Assembly: GCA_934219025.1 (NCBI GenBank)
Contig: CAKQDG010000008.1
Coordinates: 1-46,476 of the forward strand
Reading direction: 5' to 3'
DNA length: 46,476 nt
From: an uncultured Prevotella sp.
GTDB taxonomy: Bacteria; Bacteroidota; Bacteroidia; Bacteroidales; Bacteroidaceae
Shown: positions 9,167 through 20,500 of the stretch, piece after piece
Layout of the letters: each line of letters opens with the position of its first letter
How positions within the stretch are numbered: the stretch's first letter is position 1
Notes under the pieces: generated by a model
The model's input: only the letters and a program-made list of their open reading frames with translations
The model's database searches: none
What the model was told of the DNA's origin: nothing
Made by a program: the position numbers and the translations under genes

Positions 9167-9270
9167 AAGTTCTGCAAGCCTATTTGCAATCTTCAATTCA
9201 GAGTTTTTGGGATTTATTGGCTAACTTTACAAAGGAAAAACCAATTTTACTAACCCATAAACTTATAATT

Positions 9271-9738
9271 ATGAAGAAAATCATTCCAGTTATTATGTTA
9301 GGCGGCATATTATCACTTGCTGCCTGCGGAAACAAAACTGCCAACAACGAAGCACAGAACGACACAACACAAATTGCCGACACTATTACTGCCGACACCA
9401 CAGCAGCCAGTGCTATACAGGAAGAAGAACCACAAGATACAAAAGAAAACGTATCAGCTGCAAAGAGCATAGAGGCTGGCGGCACAACGATAACAGTGGG
9501 CGCTCCGCTTGCCGAAACGCTGAAAAAGGCCAAGGGCATAAGATTTGAATACAATGCCGACTTCGGTGTGGATGTGGTGATAGGAAACGTGATGATAAGG
9601 ATTCCCGACGAAGATATAACCAAGGAGGGAGAGAACGTGGTGAATGCCATCCCGTCGGACATCGAGCCAAACTTGGATTTCAAGATTTCGTATATCAAGC
9701 CTTCGGCAAAGATAAAGGATTTTGAAAAGTGCGACTGA
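9271..9738 (+). CDS. Lipoprotein of unknown function
   Basis: From ATG 9271 the product has 155 residues. MKKIIPVIMLGGILSLAAC is a signal peptide with an LAAC lipobox, so Cys19 should be lipidated. This start is preferred over one 29 codons upstream, which would bury the signal peptide. A Thr/Ala/Glu-rich linker (about 22-60) leads to a small domain (about 70-150) with GGTTITVGAPLAETLKKAKG. No catalytic motif was recognised. It lies 30 bp upstream of another secreted protein and may be co-transcribed with it. Confidence 0.75.
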   Translation: MKKIIPVIMLGGILSLAACGNKTANNEAQNDTTQIADTITADTTAASAIQEEEPQDTKENVSAAKSIEAGGTTITVGAPLAETLKKAKGIRFEYNADFGVDVVIGNVMIRIPDEDITKEGENVVNAIPSDIEPNLDFKISYIKPSAKIKDFEKCD

Positions 9739-9768
9739 TGTTGCCAATCTAACTAAATAAGAAAAAGA

Positions 9769-10725
9769 ATGAGGATCACACATTTTATCACTGCCCTGGC
9801 TATGGCAACATTTGCCGCTAATCCCTCAACGGCAACGGCGGCTACAGGCATCAGCGCCGTGGAGGGCGACAAGATCACAGAGGGAATACCCGGAGTGCAG
9901 GCGAGTATAGAAAAATGCCAGATTTTCGGCGAGAACGTAAGGGTGGACTTGTTGTTCACCAACTTGGCATCGAAAGACATACACTTCGTGCTCTATGGCT
10001 CATGGTATAACATACCGCGCTACAAGGCAAAGTTTATCGACAAAGACGGCAACAGCTATCAGGGACAGATAAGCATAGGAGGACAGAACCCGACGCACAA
10101 CGAACAGGAATACACCCTTCCCGCCGGATGCACGGTGAGGGGATATGCCATGATAGAAGACGTGCCGGAGACTGTGAAGTCGATGCAGCTCATCGACATA
10201 AGGGCATCTGAAGGCTTTATGCAGGAATACACCTACAAGCTTGACGTCCACGGTTTGATAGTGGACCCGCTACCTGGAAACGGACCAAACATCTACTGCA
10301 ATCTGCCGTGGCTGGCTGTGGAAGACGCTAAATTCGTGAGAAAAGGCAAGGAGGTTATCGCTACGTTCACACTTAAAAACACCACAGACAGGGCTTTCCC
10401 CTGTACTCTCGACCAGATGGCGGGCTATCTCGACGTGGATGGCGAAGCTTATTCCGACATCTCGCTCTCGGTGAACAACACCTCGTATGACAGTGTGAAG
10501 AGATTCGAGCCTGGCGTTCCGGTGAAATGCGAACTCACCATCAGCAACGTTCCGCTCTCGGTAAAGAAAATCAGCAATCTGAACAATATCCTGACGCTTG
10601 GCGAATATAAATATCTCATCCAGATTCAGAATATGGACATAGTAACCGTTCCTACTCCTTCGGCTACAAAATCTTCTGCAAAAGGCACAACAACAAAAAG
10701 AACTGCCACGCAACGCAGAAGATAA
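9769..10725 (+). CDS. Secreted protein of unknown function, two beta-sandwich-like halves
   Basis: The product has 318 residues. MRITHFITALAMATFAANPSTATA is a signal peptide. Two halves (about 30-160 and 175-290) look alike in layout: each has a short strand with an EG-V-A or VEDAKFVRKG motif, then alternating strands ending in a hydrophobic NVPLSVKK or DVPETVKS segment, suggesting an internal duplication of an Ig-like fold. The last 25 residues are Thr/Lys/Arg-rich (TTTKRTATQRRR), unusual for an exported protein. No known family was recognised. Confidence 0.7.
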   Translation: MRITHFITALAMATFAANPSTATAATGISAVEGDKITEGIPGVQASIEKCQIFGENVRVDLLFTNLASKDIHFVLYGSWYNIPRYKAKFIDKDGNSYQGQISIGGQNPTHNEQEYTLPAGCTVRGYAMIEDVPETVKSMQLIDIRASEGFMQEYTYKLDVHGLIVDPLPGNGPNIYCNLPWLAVEDAKFVRKGKEVIATFTLKNTTDRAFPCTLDQMAGYLDVDGEAYSDISLSVNNTSYDSVKRFEPGVPVKCELTISNVPLSVKKISNLNNILTLGEYKYLIQIQNMDIVTVPTPSATKSSAKGTTTKRTATQRRR

Positions 10726-10744
10726 CCAACTTTAAGATATAAAA

Positions 10745-10796
10745 AATGTCCGGAACCGCTTGTAATAATGGCAGTTCCGGACATTATGCATTTTTT
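10745..10796. terminator. Intrinsic terminator between convergent genes
   Basis: The perfect 12-bp stem aatgtccggaac / gttccggacatt (10745-10756 with 10774-10785) is followed by atgcatttttt and preceded by an A-run. It lies between a plus-strand and a minus-strand gene and can serve both. Confidence 0.8.
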
Positions 10797-10806
10797 GCAA
10801 ACTATG

Positions 10807-11427
10807 TTAATTTTCTGAGTTGCCGCTGATGCTCTGAGTTAAGATATCTCCACTCGTCTGTATAATATAAAGTCTTGAGGCAGTTTTCATATACGAATCA
10901 AGCAATCCCTGTATTTTGTCCTTTTCCACGCCATTTCCCTTTGTGGAAGAAATCTTGCCCACAAAGCTATTCTGCGAGCCGTCTGGCTGAAAGCTCAAAA
11001 CGATGGCCTGTGCCGCATTGATTTTTTCAGCGGCAATCTCGGTGCCGTTTTTCAACACATACGATGCTTCACACATCACCACACCCGGTAGCGAGTTGAT
11101 TTTCACCGGACGCTTGTAGAATTTCAGTCCATCTACCTGACTGATATACTCCTTGTAGGGAAGTGTGGCGGTAAATGCGCTTTTGTCCACTACGTCCTCC
11201 TCCGTCTTCTCGTTTCCATTCTCGTCGCGATAGGTGAACTTAAACTTGAACGACGCTATATCAAGCTCGTCGTCCGTTGTGCCGTAATACATATAGAACG
11301 TTCCCTTGCTGAAGCCACTCGGTGATGGCGGAGTGGGCGTGTCGTTGTCGCTGCTGCAAGATGAAATGATTCCTACTGTTGCGAATAAAGCAAATAGCAC
11401 AGAAAACAAATTAATAAACTTCTTCAT
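10807..11427 (-). CDS. Lipoprotein of unknown function
   Basis: The product has 206 residues. The N-terminal signal ends in the lipobox ISSC (MKKFINLFSVLFALFATVG...), followed by an Asp/Thr/Pro-rich tether (SSDNDTPTPPSPSG). The remainder is predicted mainly beta, with polar strands and no recognised motif. It is a typical Bacteroidales surface or periplasmic lipoprotein. It lies downstream of the phosphoesterase gene on the same strand only if the order is read from 13281 leftwards (gap 78 bp), so joint transcription is possible. Confidence 0.75.
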   Translation of the reverse strand: MKKFINLFSVLFALFATVGIISSCSSDNDTPTPPSPSGFSKGTFYMYYGTTDDELDIASFKFKFTYRDENGNEKTEEDVVDKSAFTATLPYKEYISQVDGLKFYKRPVKINSLPGVVMCEASYVLKNGTEIAAEKINAAQAIVLSFQPDGSQNSFVGKISSTKGNGVEKDKIQGLLDSYMKTASRLYIIQTSGDILTQSISGNSEN

Positions 11428-11505
11428 TTTGATTTTTTAAATTAATTATTGATGTTGATATATATTTGAATTTCGTTTTTTTCCGGCGCGATGCGGTCAC
11501 ATTGC

Positions 11506-13281
11506 CTACCGCTCGCTCTCGTAGTAATGGGCAAAGTTGTGGAACGGCTCCGTTACTATCTCCTCGGTAGAAGCCGAGAAAGTGTGGCCATAGGGGTCGC
11601 GGGCAAAAATCCTGATTTCGGAATCGTGGCGTTTGGGCTTGTAGAAATACAGGTGGTTCATCAGCAGATAACTGTTCTGCTTGCTGATAAAGCGGAAGCT
11701 CGTAGCCTCCTCGTATTTGTGGTGGTAGCCCGTGGCAAAGGCGTCTTGCCCCTTAGAACTGATGCGATGCATAGGGTATTGCTCGCCGTCTTCCTCGGCA
11801 TACACATGCCAGCGCGAGTCGGCATTAAACACGTTTGCCACCACTATGCCCTCGCCCTGCGGCAGATTCCAGTCGGCGGCATACGACTCGCCGTTGAAGT
11901 CGGTGTCGGCACGAAACAGAGTCATCTGCCGGGATGCCTCCCAGAAGGTGCCCTTGTAGTAGGCGCTCAGTATCTGCGTGTTTTTGAACGAGTACACGTA
12001 ATAGCCGTTTGGCGTGCCGCAGATGTTGATGTTCGACTGCCATATATTGCCGCATGCCGCAGCGTGGCAGTGCTCCATGATATGATGTCCCTCGAATTCT
12101 ATCTCGTGGTTTATCGCAAAGTGGGTGTGTCCGCAAAACAGCTCGTAGCCTCCCTTGAACTCCAGGAGCATCTGCAGCAACGCAGCGAGCCGAGCCGAGG
12201 CATAGTGGCCATGTTCTGTCTCTATGGTGAGCGAATGGGCAAGATGGCTCGGACTATTGCCGAAGGTGAGCGGAATATGATAGCACAACACCACCTTCTT
12301 CTCCTTTGGAGTGAGGCTCAGGTCCTGGCGTAGCCACTCCATCTGGCTGTCGGTGAGTTCGCCGGGCGAATAGTATCCCCCCTGGCGCAAGAACTGCACA
12401 TTGTTGAAACACACGTAGTGCTCGCCGCCGCGGTCGAACGAAAAATCCGTGGGTCCCCAGTTCTCCTCCCATTTGGCACGGTATTCAGCCTTGCCGTCCT
12501 GGTCGTGGTTTCCGATTACAGAGAATATTCTCATCTCCGACGAACCGAGCACCTCGCGTATCTGCCTTTCGAGCATCGGGTTGTAGCCGCCGTAATACTG
12601 CACGTCGTCGCCCATGCTCAGTCCGTATACCGGCATCCCCTTGGGAAGGGCACGTATGGTGCGGCGTATGTCAACCATCGTCTCGGTGGCAAAACGGTCC
12701 ACGTCGCTCTGTTCCACGCGGTTGTCGTCGGGCGTGTTGTAATAGGGATTGAAGGCATTTGTCACCTGCGGGTCGCCAATCACAATCATCTTGTATTCCT
12801 TCTCCACACCGCCAGGCAGCCGGCGCAGCGTGAAGTCGTATCTCGTTTTCCCCTTCACTATGGGCTGATAGAAGCATGCGGTGCGGTCGGTGCCGGAGTG
12901 GGTGGGCACTTCGCAGTAGGCAGGTACGGTGTAGTAAACAAAGCGAGCCTTGGAGTCGTTGGGCAGCTTATACCTGCCCATGGAGTCGGTGAGCACACAT
13001 TCCATACCATTGCTCACCACAACGCCCGCCATCGGCGCTCCGTCGAGTTCGCGCAGTGTGCCGCTGATGAACGGTTCCTGTTTTGGCTCTTCGGCTGCCT
13101 TTACAGGTTTCTTTTCCTCAGGTTTCACCATTTTCACGGTTTTCCTTATCGTCACCGTGCGTCGTTGCTTTGCCTGTTGCTGTTTGGGTGCATCGTTCCC
13201 CGTAATTCTCATCGCCACACCTATGGCGAGGGCGGTGCAAACCACAGCGAGCAGAATGCCCAGTATATATTTCCACTTCAT
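11506..13281 (-). CDS. Membrane-anchored calcineurin-like phosphoesterase
   Basis: The product has 591 residues. An N-terminal transmembrane helix (about 4-26) is followed by a charged linker (30-70), a carboxypeptidase-regulatory-like beta domain (about 72-150; FISGTLRELDGAPMAGVVVSN), and a metallophosphatase core with GDPQ, GDD, GNHD (257-260), CYHIPL and GHTH (384-387), all dinuclear-metal ligands. A C-terminal beta domain follows. This matches the three-part MetallophosN / Metallophos / MetallophosC layout of Bacteroidetes extracytoplasmic phosphoesterases. The substrate is unknown. The start ATG lies 32 bp downstream of a good -7 element. Confidence 0.88.
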   Translation of the reverse strand: MKWKYILGILLAVVCTALAIGVAMRITGNDAPKQQQAKQRRTVTIRKTVKMVKPEEKKPVKAAEEPKQEPFISGTLRELDGAPMAGVVVSNGMECVLTDSMGRYKLPNDSKARFVYYTVPAYCEVPTHSGTDRTACFYQPIVKGKTRYDFTLRRLPGGVEKEYKMIVIGDPQVTNAFNPYYNTPDDNRVEQSDVDRFATETMVDIRRTIRALPKGMPVYGLSMGDDVQYYGGYNPMLERQIREVLGSSEMRIFSVIGNHDQDGKAEYRAKWEENWGPTDFSFDRGGEHYVCFNNVQFLRQGGYYSPGELTDSQMEWLRQDLSLTPKEKKVVLCYHIPLTFGNSPSHLAHSLTIETEHGHYASARLAALLQMLLEFKGGYELFCGHTHFAINHEIEFEGHHIMEHCHAAACGNIWQSNINICGTPNGYYVYSFKNTQILSAYYKGTFWEASRQMTLFRADTDFNGESYAADWNLPQGEGIVVANVFNADSRWHVYAEEDGEQYPMHRISSKGQDAFATGYHHKYEEATSFRFISKQNSYLLMNHLYFYKPKRHDSEIRIFARDPYGHTFSASTEEIVTEPFHNFAHYYESER

Positions 13282-13312
13282 TGTTTTTTCCTCTTCATGT
13301 GTTATACGTATG

Positions 13313-13320
13313 CAAAGTTA
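13313..13320 (-). promoter_or_regulatory. Promoter -7 element (TAACTTTG) of the phosphoesterase gene
   Basis: On the minus strand TAACTTTG fits TAnnTTTG exactly and is about 32 bp upstream of the ATG at 13281. Confidence 0.55.
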
Positions 13321-13613
13321 AGAAAAATCTCATACACCAATCCTTTTCAAATGCCTTTTTCTTGTTGATTCCGAAAAAGTTATTAATACTGAAGTTTCTG
13401 ATTTAGTTCTTCCCCTCCCCCGCCTCCCCTTTGCAGGGCGCGGAGCAGTTACTCTTTCTACCAAAAACAGAGATATTTATTGATAAATTTAGTATTGATA
13501 CAGATATAGTAATGAAAAATATGTAAGGTTATGGCAATTACCTTTAATTGCCATATTTTGGATAGGCAAAATAGAGCATCAAAACAAATTTTCAGATTTG
13601 AGATTTGAAAGGA
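13321..13613. other. Intergenic region, no gene seen
   Basis: AT-rich apart from a short C/G-rich patch (cccctcccccgcctcccc near 13413). No reading frame or terminator could be supported. Confidence 0.4.
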
Positions 13614-13810
13614 AATCCGACTTTTTGAACACTTTTCTCAAACCGCCCGAATTTGTAAGCATTTCAGCTGAGCATAGCTTTTCGGGGAGCAAAGCATTGC
13701 TTCTCTCCCGAAAAAGCAATGCTTCTCTCCAAAAGGAGCATTGCTTGGCTCTCAATGCGTCTGTTTTTTTTACAAATCGAAGTCAAAAAGTGTTCTAAAG
13801 TTCTTATTTC
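13614..13810 (+). mobile_element. TIR-bounded MITE-like repeat, family 2 copy B (197 bp)
   Basis: Same strand and same length as the copy at 1667-1863. The ends are tgaacactttt and aaaagtgttcta, and the core gagcatagcttttcgggg plus agcattgcttctc repeats is closely conserved. The stretches just inside the ends have diverged more than the core. Confidence 0.7.
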
Positions 13811-14062
13811 TCATATAAGAGTCTGATAAAGAGACTTTTAGCCTTCGTCTGCCGTGCTGTTGCCTGTAATCATTTGAAATGGCAGGAGCAAACCAAAATA
13901 CTGAACAGTTATGGTTCATCACTTAAATTTCCGGAAGGCTCAGATATAAATCAGAAAGTTCAGTTAATATAAAATAGAAGAGTTGGTTCCTTGCAAGTAA
14001 AAAATTATTTGAACAGCAAAATATTTATTGACATGAGCGCGATAAATAAGAATAAAAATTAT
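13811..14062. other. Intergenic region upstream of the toxin locus
   Basis: No gene or clear repeat was seen. The sequence is AT-rich, ending in the promoter-like element at 14063. Confidence 0.4.
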
Positions 14063-14070
14063 TACATTTG
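14063..14070 (+). promoter_or_regulatory. Probable -7 element (TACATTTG) of the RHS toxin operon
   Basis: TACATTTG matches TAnnTTTG and is 58 bp before the ATG at 14128. No good -33 element is seen at the usual distance. Confidence 0.45.
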
Positions 14071-14127
14071 CAAATTGTAAGAACATTATCCTTGTCTATC
14101 CAATATTAATCCAAAAACATTTCATGT

Positions 14128-14547
14128 ATGAAACATTCTGCCTGCATTTCATTTATTCTTGTTGCATTTTCCTCGGAGGCTATATCACAAAACGCTGTAA
14201 CATACGGATATGATGCATCCGGCAATAGGATTTCCCGTGTTTGCATGGCAGGCGCAAGTAAAACATCAAGAAGAAATGTCAGAAAGACATCGGATGTAAC
14301 TATCCTGTTAAATGATTGCAACGCTTTGTTTTCATACGATGAAAAGACTGGGCAACTGACAGTCGTGAATCCTGCTTCTGACAGTGTGGAAATCTTTCTA
14401 TACAACAATTCTGGAGCTCTTGTACTCAGAAAAGAGATTGTCGGCAGAAGAGAAACCATATCCATATCACACTTTCCTGCAGGTACTTATATTGCAAGTA
14501 TCGGAAACGGCAAAGAGAACACGTATGTGAAATTTACAAAGAAATAG
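14128..14547 (+). CDS. Small secreted protein with YD-like motif and T9SS type A sorting domain
   Basis: The product has 139 residues. MKHSACISFILVAFSSEAIS is a signal peptide. The mature start TYGYDASGNRISRV is a YD/RHS-type repeat motif. The C-terminal about 65 residues (VVNPASDSVEIFLYNN, then ISHFPAGTYIASI and a final VKFTKK) match the type A T9SS C-terminal sorting domain pattern, which directs passage through the type IX system to the cell surface. Its stop is 6 bp before the giant RHS gene, so the two are almost certainly co-transcribed. The pairing suggests a surface or secretion partner for the RHS protein; this is inferred. Confidence 0.75.
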   Translation: MKHSACISFILVAFSSEAISQNAVTYGYDASGNRISRVCMAGASKTSRRNVRKTSDVTILLNDCNALFSYDEKTGQLTVVNPASDSVEIFLYNNSGALVLRKEIVGRRETISISHFPAGTYIASIGNGKENTYVKFTKK

Positions 14548-14553
14548 GGCACT

Positions 14554-17500
14554 ATGGGTAGTAAGTTTTTCCGCATATTGAACACCTTTATATTTCTTGC
14601 CGTATCTTTTGCGGTGCAGGCAAGGGTTGTTTCTTGCTACTTTCCGGCAGACAGTACTGCAATAGGCAGTAATCCCCTGTCTGCCGGCAATTCTGACCGA
14701 CCCACAGATCCCGACAAACCGTCTAATCCAGATCAGCCCACGCTTCCTGATTTCCCGCTATATCCCGACACACCCGCAACTCCGGCCATACCCGACTCTG
14801 TGGCAAAGGACTTGTGCTTGAACGATTTTCCTGATCCGGAATACAAAAGATACCCACTTCCACCTGATGTGGGGAGTGCATTGACTTATCCTGTAATGGG
14901 AATTCCCGTGAATGTTGAGGTTACTTCCACCGGTGCAGCAACGTTCTCAATACCCATAGATGTTCCGCCAGGAGTAGGTGCGGCTGTTCCGCAGTTGAGC
15001 GTGCTATACAATAGTATGTCTGGGAACGGAATCCTTGGAATGGGATGCGGAATACAGGGGTTCTCGTCCATAACTCGTACTGCGAAGGATATATATCACG
15101 ACAAATGCGCAGACGGACTTGCATTCAGTGATATGGATGCGTTGCGTCTTGACGGAAAGAGGCTTGTCGTGAGGGACAACGGTGTATTTGTTCCGGAAGA
15201 CAGTCCTTTCACTCAGGTAATTGTGCACGGTTCTGGCACAAACCGCTGGTTTGAGGTAAGGACTCCTGACGGCAGGAAAATATATTATGGCAGCACGGAG
15301 AATTCCCGGCAAACTATGTCTGCGAAGGGCGGAATAACTTTTGTAAATTCCTGGCAGATAAGTCGTGTGGAGGACAACAACGGGAATTTCATGACCTACA
15401 GCTATCTGCATGACAACAACATGGTTTATCCGCTTGCCATTTCTTACGGCGGCAACATTCATACCGGAGACGGTGCAGAAAACGCCGTAACGTTTTCATA
15501 CAGGGAACGTGCAGACCAAGTCCCTTTCGTAGTCAATGGCATCTCCGGAAGGATGTCAAAGATTTTAAGTGGTATCAGTACCAAGACAGGCGATGCGAAA
15601 TTCCGTGAAATAAGTTTTGTCTACAGATCCGACAATGGTTCCAACATTAGTCTGCTTTCTATGGTAAAGACAAGTATGTTTGATGGGAAATCCACAAGGC
15701 CGATAGAAATAGGATGGAAAGAAAATCCCGGTTTTTTGCCGGCTGCAAGGGTTATCGATACAGACAGCGATGTCTTGAAAAATATAGAAAAGAGCAATAT
15801 TAGATTCCTTTCCGGCGATATAAACGGCGACGGCGTTTCTGATTTTCTGGAAATTGCAAATGTTTGTCTGAAATTTGGAACCAAGAAGACATACACAAGT
15901 TTTTGCATGCCATACGTTTCCAATGTAAACACAGACGGCAGTGTGTCGTACAAACATGAAAGTCACATCGACCTTGGAAGTACATTTTCCATGGATAAAT
16001 GGAAACAGTACAAGGGCAATCCTTTCCTTTCAGACATCAACGGCGACGGGATTCAGGACTTTGTAGTGCCGTATTACGACAATTTGTCAAAAGACAAAGT
16101 GGTGGCACTGAATATATATTGGGGAGGGAAAAACGGAATCTCCGCATCCGACGCATCCGGTGTTGCCGTAAAGCTTATCAACACGGATGACCTTCCGCTT
16201 TATACAAGTGCGGATTTCAATAATGACGGGCATAACGAGATTCTACTCGTTGAACCATATCAGGGGAATATAGGCATGAATGTTTGCCAGATTGTACCGT
16301 ATGCAAAAAATGGAGAAAGCTTTTCTACACAGAAATTCAACATCGTGTTCAATTTCACCCCCAGACAATTGTTTTCTGCTGACTTCAACGGCGACGGCCT
16401 TGTCGATTTCATGCTTGTTCACGATGGTGGATGCTACGCATACCTGAATAAGGGCGGCGGCACTTCATATACAGGATTTATGACACCGGTTGCAGATGTA
16501 AACGTGAAATCGTCCGACCTTATAGACATGGGCGATTTCAACGGCGACGGGATTCCCGACTTCGTGATGTTTTCCGACGGCAAGCTGACAATAGCTACTG
16601 GAAACGGCGACGGCCACTTTACAAAAAGCCAGGCACAGACAATAAAGGGCTTGGACAAGAGTGGTTTCAGTACAGATTATTCACAGACTATAGTCTATGA
16701 TTTTGACAATGACGGAAAGAGCGACCTTATGCTTGCAAAGGCAGACAAAAGCAAAGGAAATACATTCTGGCTCCGCTCTGCAGGCTCGTCGTTCGAATTG
16801 AAAAGGAAAGCATCATCAACGCGCAGAAGCGACTCTGCCTACGGATACTTCGCCCTCGGCGACTTCAATGGTGACGGATACCCGGAGGTAATGAATTACG
16901 GCAGCGATGTGTGGAACGGTACGGATGACGGAGCTTCGCTTTTATTCCGTACATATCCAAACAATGTAACTCCTTCAACAGGCAAGGTCTGCCACGTGAA
17001 GGACGCTTACAGCAACACGGCATCGTTCACATACAAGTCTCTTGCCACAGGCGGACTGTATACCAAGGCAACAGATGCAAAGTTCCCCGTTGTGGACTGC
17101 ATGATACCGCTGCATGCCGTATCCACACTGACAAGAAGCAATGGGGCTGCCGGTTCAAACGCTACAGAGTTCCGGTATTATGGCCTCAAGACACACGTGC
17201 AGGGCAGGGGAATTTTGGGGATGAGCGGATTCTCGTCAAGCAACTGTATTCTCGGGACATCGCAGTGTACGGAAGTAACGGTATGGAACGGAAAATTCTT
17301 TGCTGCACAGAATACAAAGACAACAAGAACTGCCGGTGATGCCGTGGAAATGACAGAAACTACAGCCGAATTTGCAGACAAGGGAAACACGGCATTCTTC
17401 GCTTATCCAAAATATGTCAAGGCAACGGATGCAGACGGAAATATTACGGAGAGCACACTGACTTTCGATGCCGAACACGGATACAAGACGGAGAGCAGAA

Positions 17501-20500
17501 TGTCATACGATGATGGAGCATACACGGCAACGGAATACGGAGAATATATCAACAAAAACGGTATATGGCTGGCACAAAGCATAAAGGAAAACAAAAAGCA
17601 TCCAGATGACAACTCGGTATACATTGACGAATCAAGAATAACATACGACGATATCGGAAATGTACATACGACAACTGCACATGCCGGTACTCCCAAGGAA
17701 ATCTCCACAATATATTTGCAACGCGATTCCTACGGCAACGTCGTTTCTTCCACTACCGAAGGTGAGGGAACAAGCGGAATAAAGAACTATACTGACTACG
17801 ATTCATCAGGACGGTTCCCTGTCAAGAGATATACAGTTCCGGAAACAACGACGGTTTCATACAAATACAATATTTTCGGTAACCTGTTGTCAGAAACCGA
17901 CGAAACCATTCCTGACAAAAAACTGACTACAGAACACGGTTATGACAGTTGGGGAAGGGAAACACGCACCACATTTCCTTCTGGAGCATGTGTAAAGACA
18001 TGGTGGGGATGGGGTACGGATTCTTCAAAGAGATACTACAGACTGACCTATTGTCTTGGTCAGCCATGGGAAAAAATATGGTATGACTCCTGCGGCCGTG
18101 AAGTACTGACAGAGCGTGTGGCCGACGGAGGTCTTCTTTCTAGCGTGGAAAGCACATTCGACAGCAAAGGACTTGCAACAGCCACAAAACAGATCAGAGG
18201 GAAACTCGTTCTGAAAACAACTAACGAATATGACAGTAGGGGAAGATTGGCTAAAACCATTTCGGACACCGGCAAGACCATTGTATATTCATACGGCAAC
18301 CGTAGTGTCACGACAACGGAAAACAAACGCACGACGGTAAAGGAGTATGATGCCACGGGAAATATCCGCAAGATTACGGACCCTGTTACGGTAATGGAAT
18401 ACAGGTATTGGTCTAACGGCAAACCAAAAGAGGTTTCTTGCGGTGGCAATACGGTAAAGATGGAATATGACGAGGCCGGCAACCGCATTGTTCTTGATGA
18501 CCCTGATGCCGGGAAAAACACATGCAGCTATGATGCCGAGGGAAAAATCCATTTTCAGACAGACGGGCGTGGCGTAACCAGGTCTTACCATTATGACGAG
18601 CTCGGCAGACTTGTCAGAAATACAGGCGCTTTGTCGGATATAACATACAAGTACGACAAGAGGAACAACGTGACAAGCGAGGAGCATAACGGCAACCGTA
18701 TAACATCAACATTTGATGGATATGACCGCATAGCTGCACAATGCCGTGAATATGATGACGGCGAATGGCAGGCGCACAATTACAAGTACGACAAGTTCAA
18801 CAATATTGTGAGGGAGACATGCCCCGACGGGATCATTGTAAACTATGTATATGATGAATACGGAAACAATACGGCATATATTGTAAATGGAGATACCGTA
18901 TGGGCAGAGAAAACTGACGACGGACTGAAGGCAAGTGAATCTGTACTTGGAGGAAATCTTGTACATACAACAAACCTTGACACCTCTGGATTTCTCTCAG
19001 AACTTAGTCTTTCTGACAGTGCTGGAAAAGGAATCTGTGGCTTCAATTACAGATACGACGGGGCGACTGGCAATTTGACAAGACGGAGTTCCGCAGGAAG
19101 CAAAACTGCGGAATACTTTACTTACGACAAACTGGACAGGCTGACGACATATCAAACCGGCAAATTATCATTGGCCGACAATATTTTACCCTCACAGCCA
19201 TACATTCCGCAGACAGCCATACAGACAGGCAGTGCCGGAATAATATCACCTGGCTCCGGATTGGACAACAGCAAATTCCAAGACCGGAACACTGCAAAAT
19301 ACACGTATTCCAATGACGGCAACATCCTGACATCACCCATTGCCGGGAAATATACATACTGCTGCGACAGACCTCATGCCGTGGAGAGCGTAAGCAATCC
19401 GAATGACAGCATTCCGCTTTTCCCGCAATATGTGTCATACAACAATATAGGGAAAGCCGATGAAATATCCGAGGAGAAAGAGGATGCAGAGTATATTCTT
19501 GAACTTTATTATGGGCCGGACAGTGAGCGGTGGACAACGATATTGACCAAAAGCGGGAACGCCATACGGACAATATACTTCGGAGACGGCTATGAAAAGG
19601 TGGTAGACGGCGAAGATGTGAAGGAGTTTACTTACCTTGGCAAAGGGTTGCTGTTTTTCCGTGAAAACGGGGGCGGCGGAAAAATGCTATACATGTTTAC
19701 AGATGCACAGGGCAGCATCTGTGATATCCGCGACAAAGAGGGACGCTCTTTTTTTCAGGCTTCATACGACCCGTGGGGCAATGCGAGGGTAACGAAAAAC
19801 GATATCGGTTTTATCAGAGGGTATACAGGGCATGAAATGCTGACAGACTTCTCTTTGATAAACATGAACGGAAGACTGTATGACCCGAAGCTCGGCAGAT
19901 TCCTCAGTGCGGACAATTATGTGCAGATGCCGGACAACAGCCAGAACTTCAACCGCTATTCCTATTGTCTGAACAATCCGCTGAAATATACAGACCCGAG
20001 CGGGGAAGTATTCGTAATAGACGATTTACTTGTATTTTTAGCTGGTGGCACTTTTAATGTCATAGGAAATGCCGTATCTGGTGATATAAAGAGTTTCTGG
20101 CATGGCGCTGAACTCTTTGCCGTAGGCGGTGCTGCATCTTTGGCTACCGAATATGCCGGTCCAATGGTCGGTGCGGTTATAATCGGTGCCGGGAACAGTA
20201 TTATAAATCAGGGAAACACTAACGGTTGGGGCAATATAAGTTGGTCAGAAGTAGGAACTTCAACAATAATGTCGTGCCTGACTTCTGCAGCTGGACAATA
20301 CCTTACATCCGCCTATTCAAGTCTGATAGAAAACTATACAGGAGGAATCACGAATGACATTCTGAAAAAGACATTAAACCAGTCGATAGCAAATTCTCTT
20401 TCCGGATTTACTCTTGGTTCAGCCATGTCTCTGGCATCGGGAGCGAATTTGGACAAAGCCCTTGAATGTGGTTTGCATTCCGCTGCAGAAGGAGCTGTAA

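Noticed and set aside
9184..9270. Upstream start for the lipoprotein at 9271
   Set aside because: It would place 29 residues before a clear signal peptide and lipobox.
11491..13368. Two long antisense frames over the phosphoesterase gene
   Set aside because: No start signals or motifs; the minus-strand gene has all metal-binding motifs.
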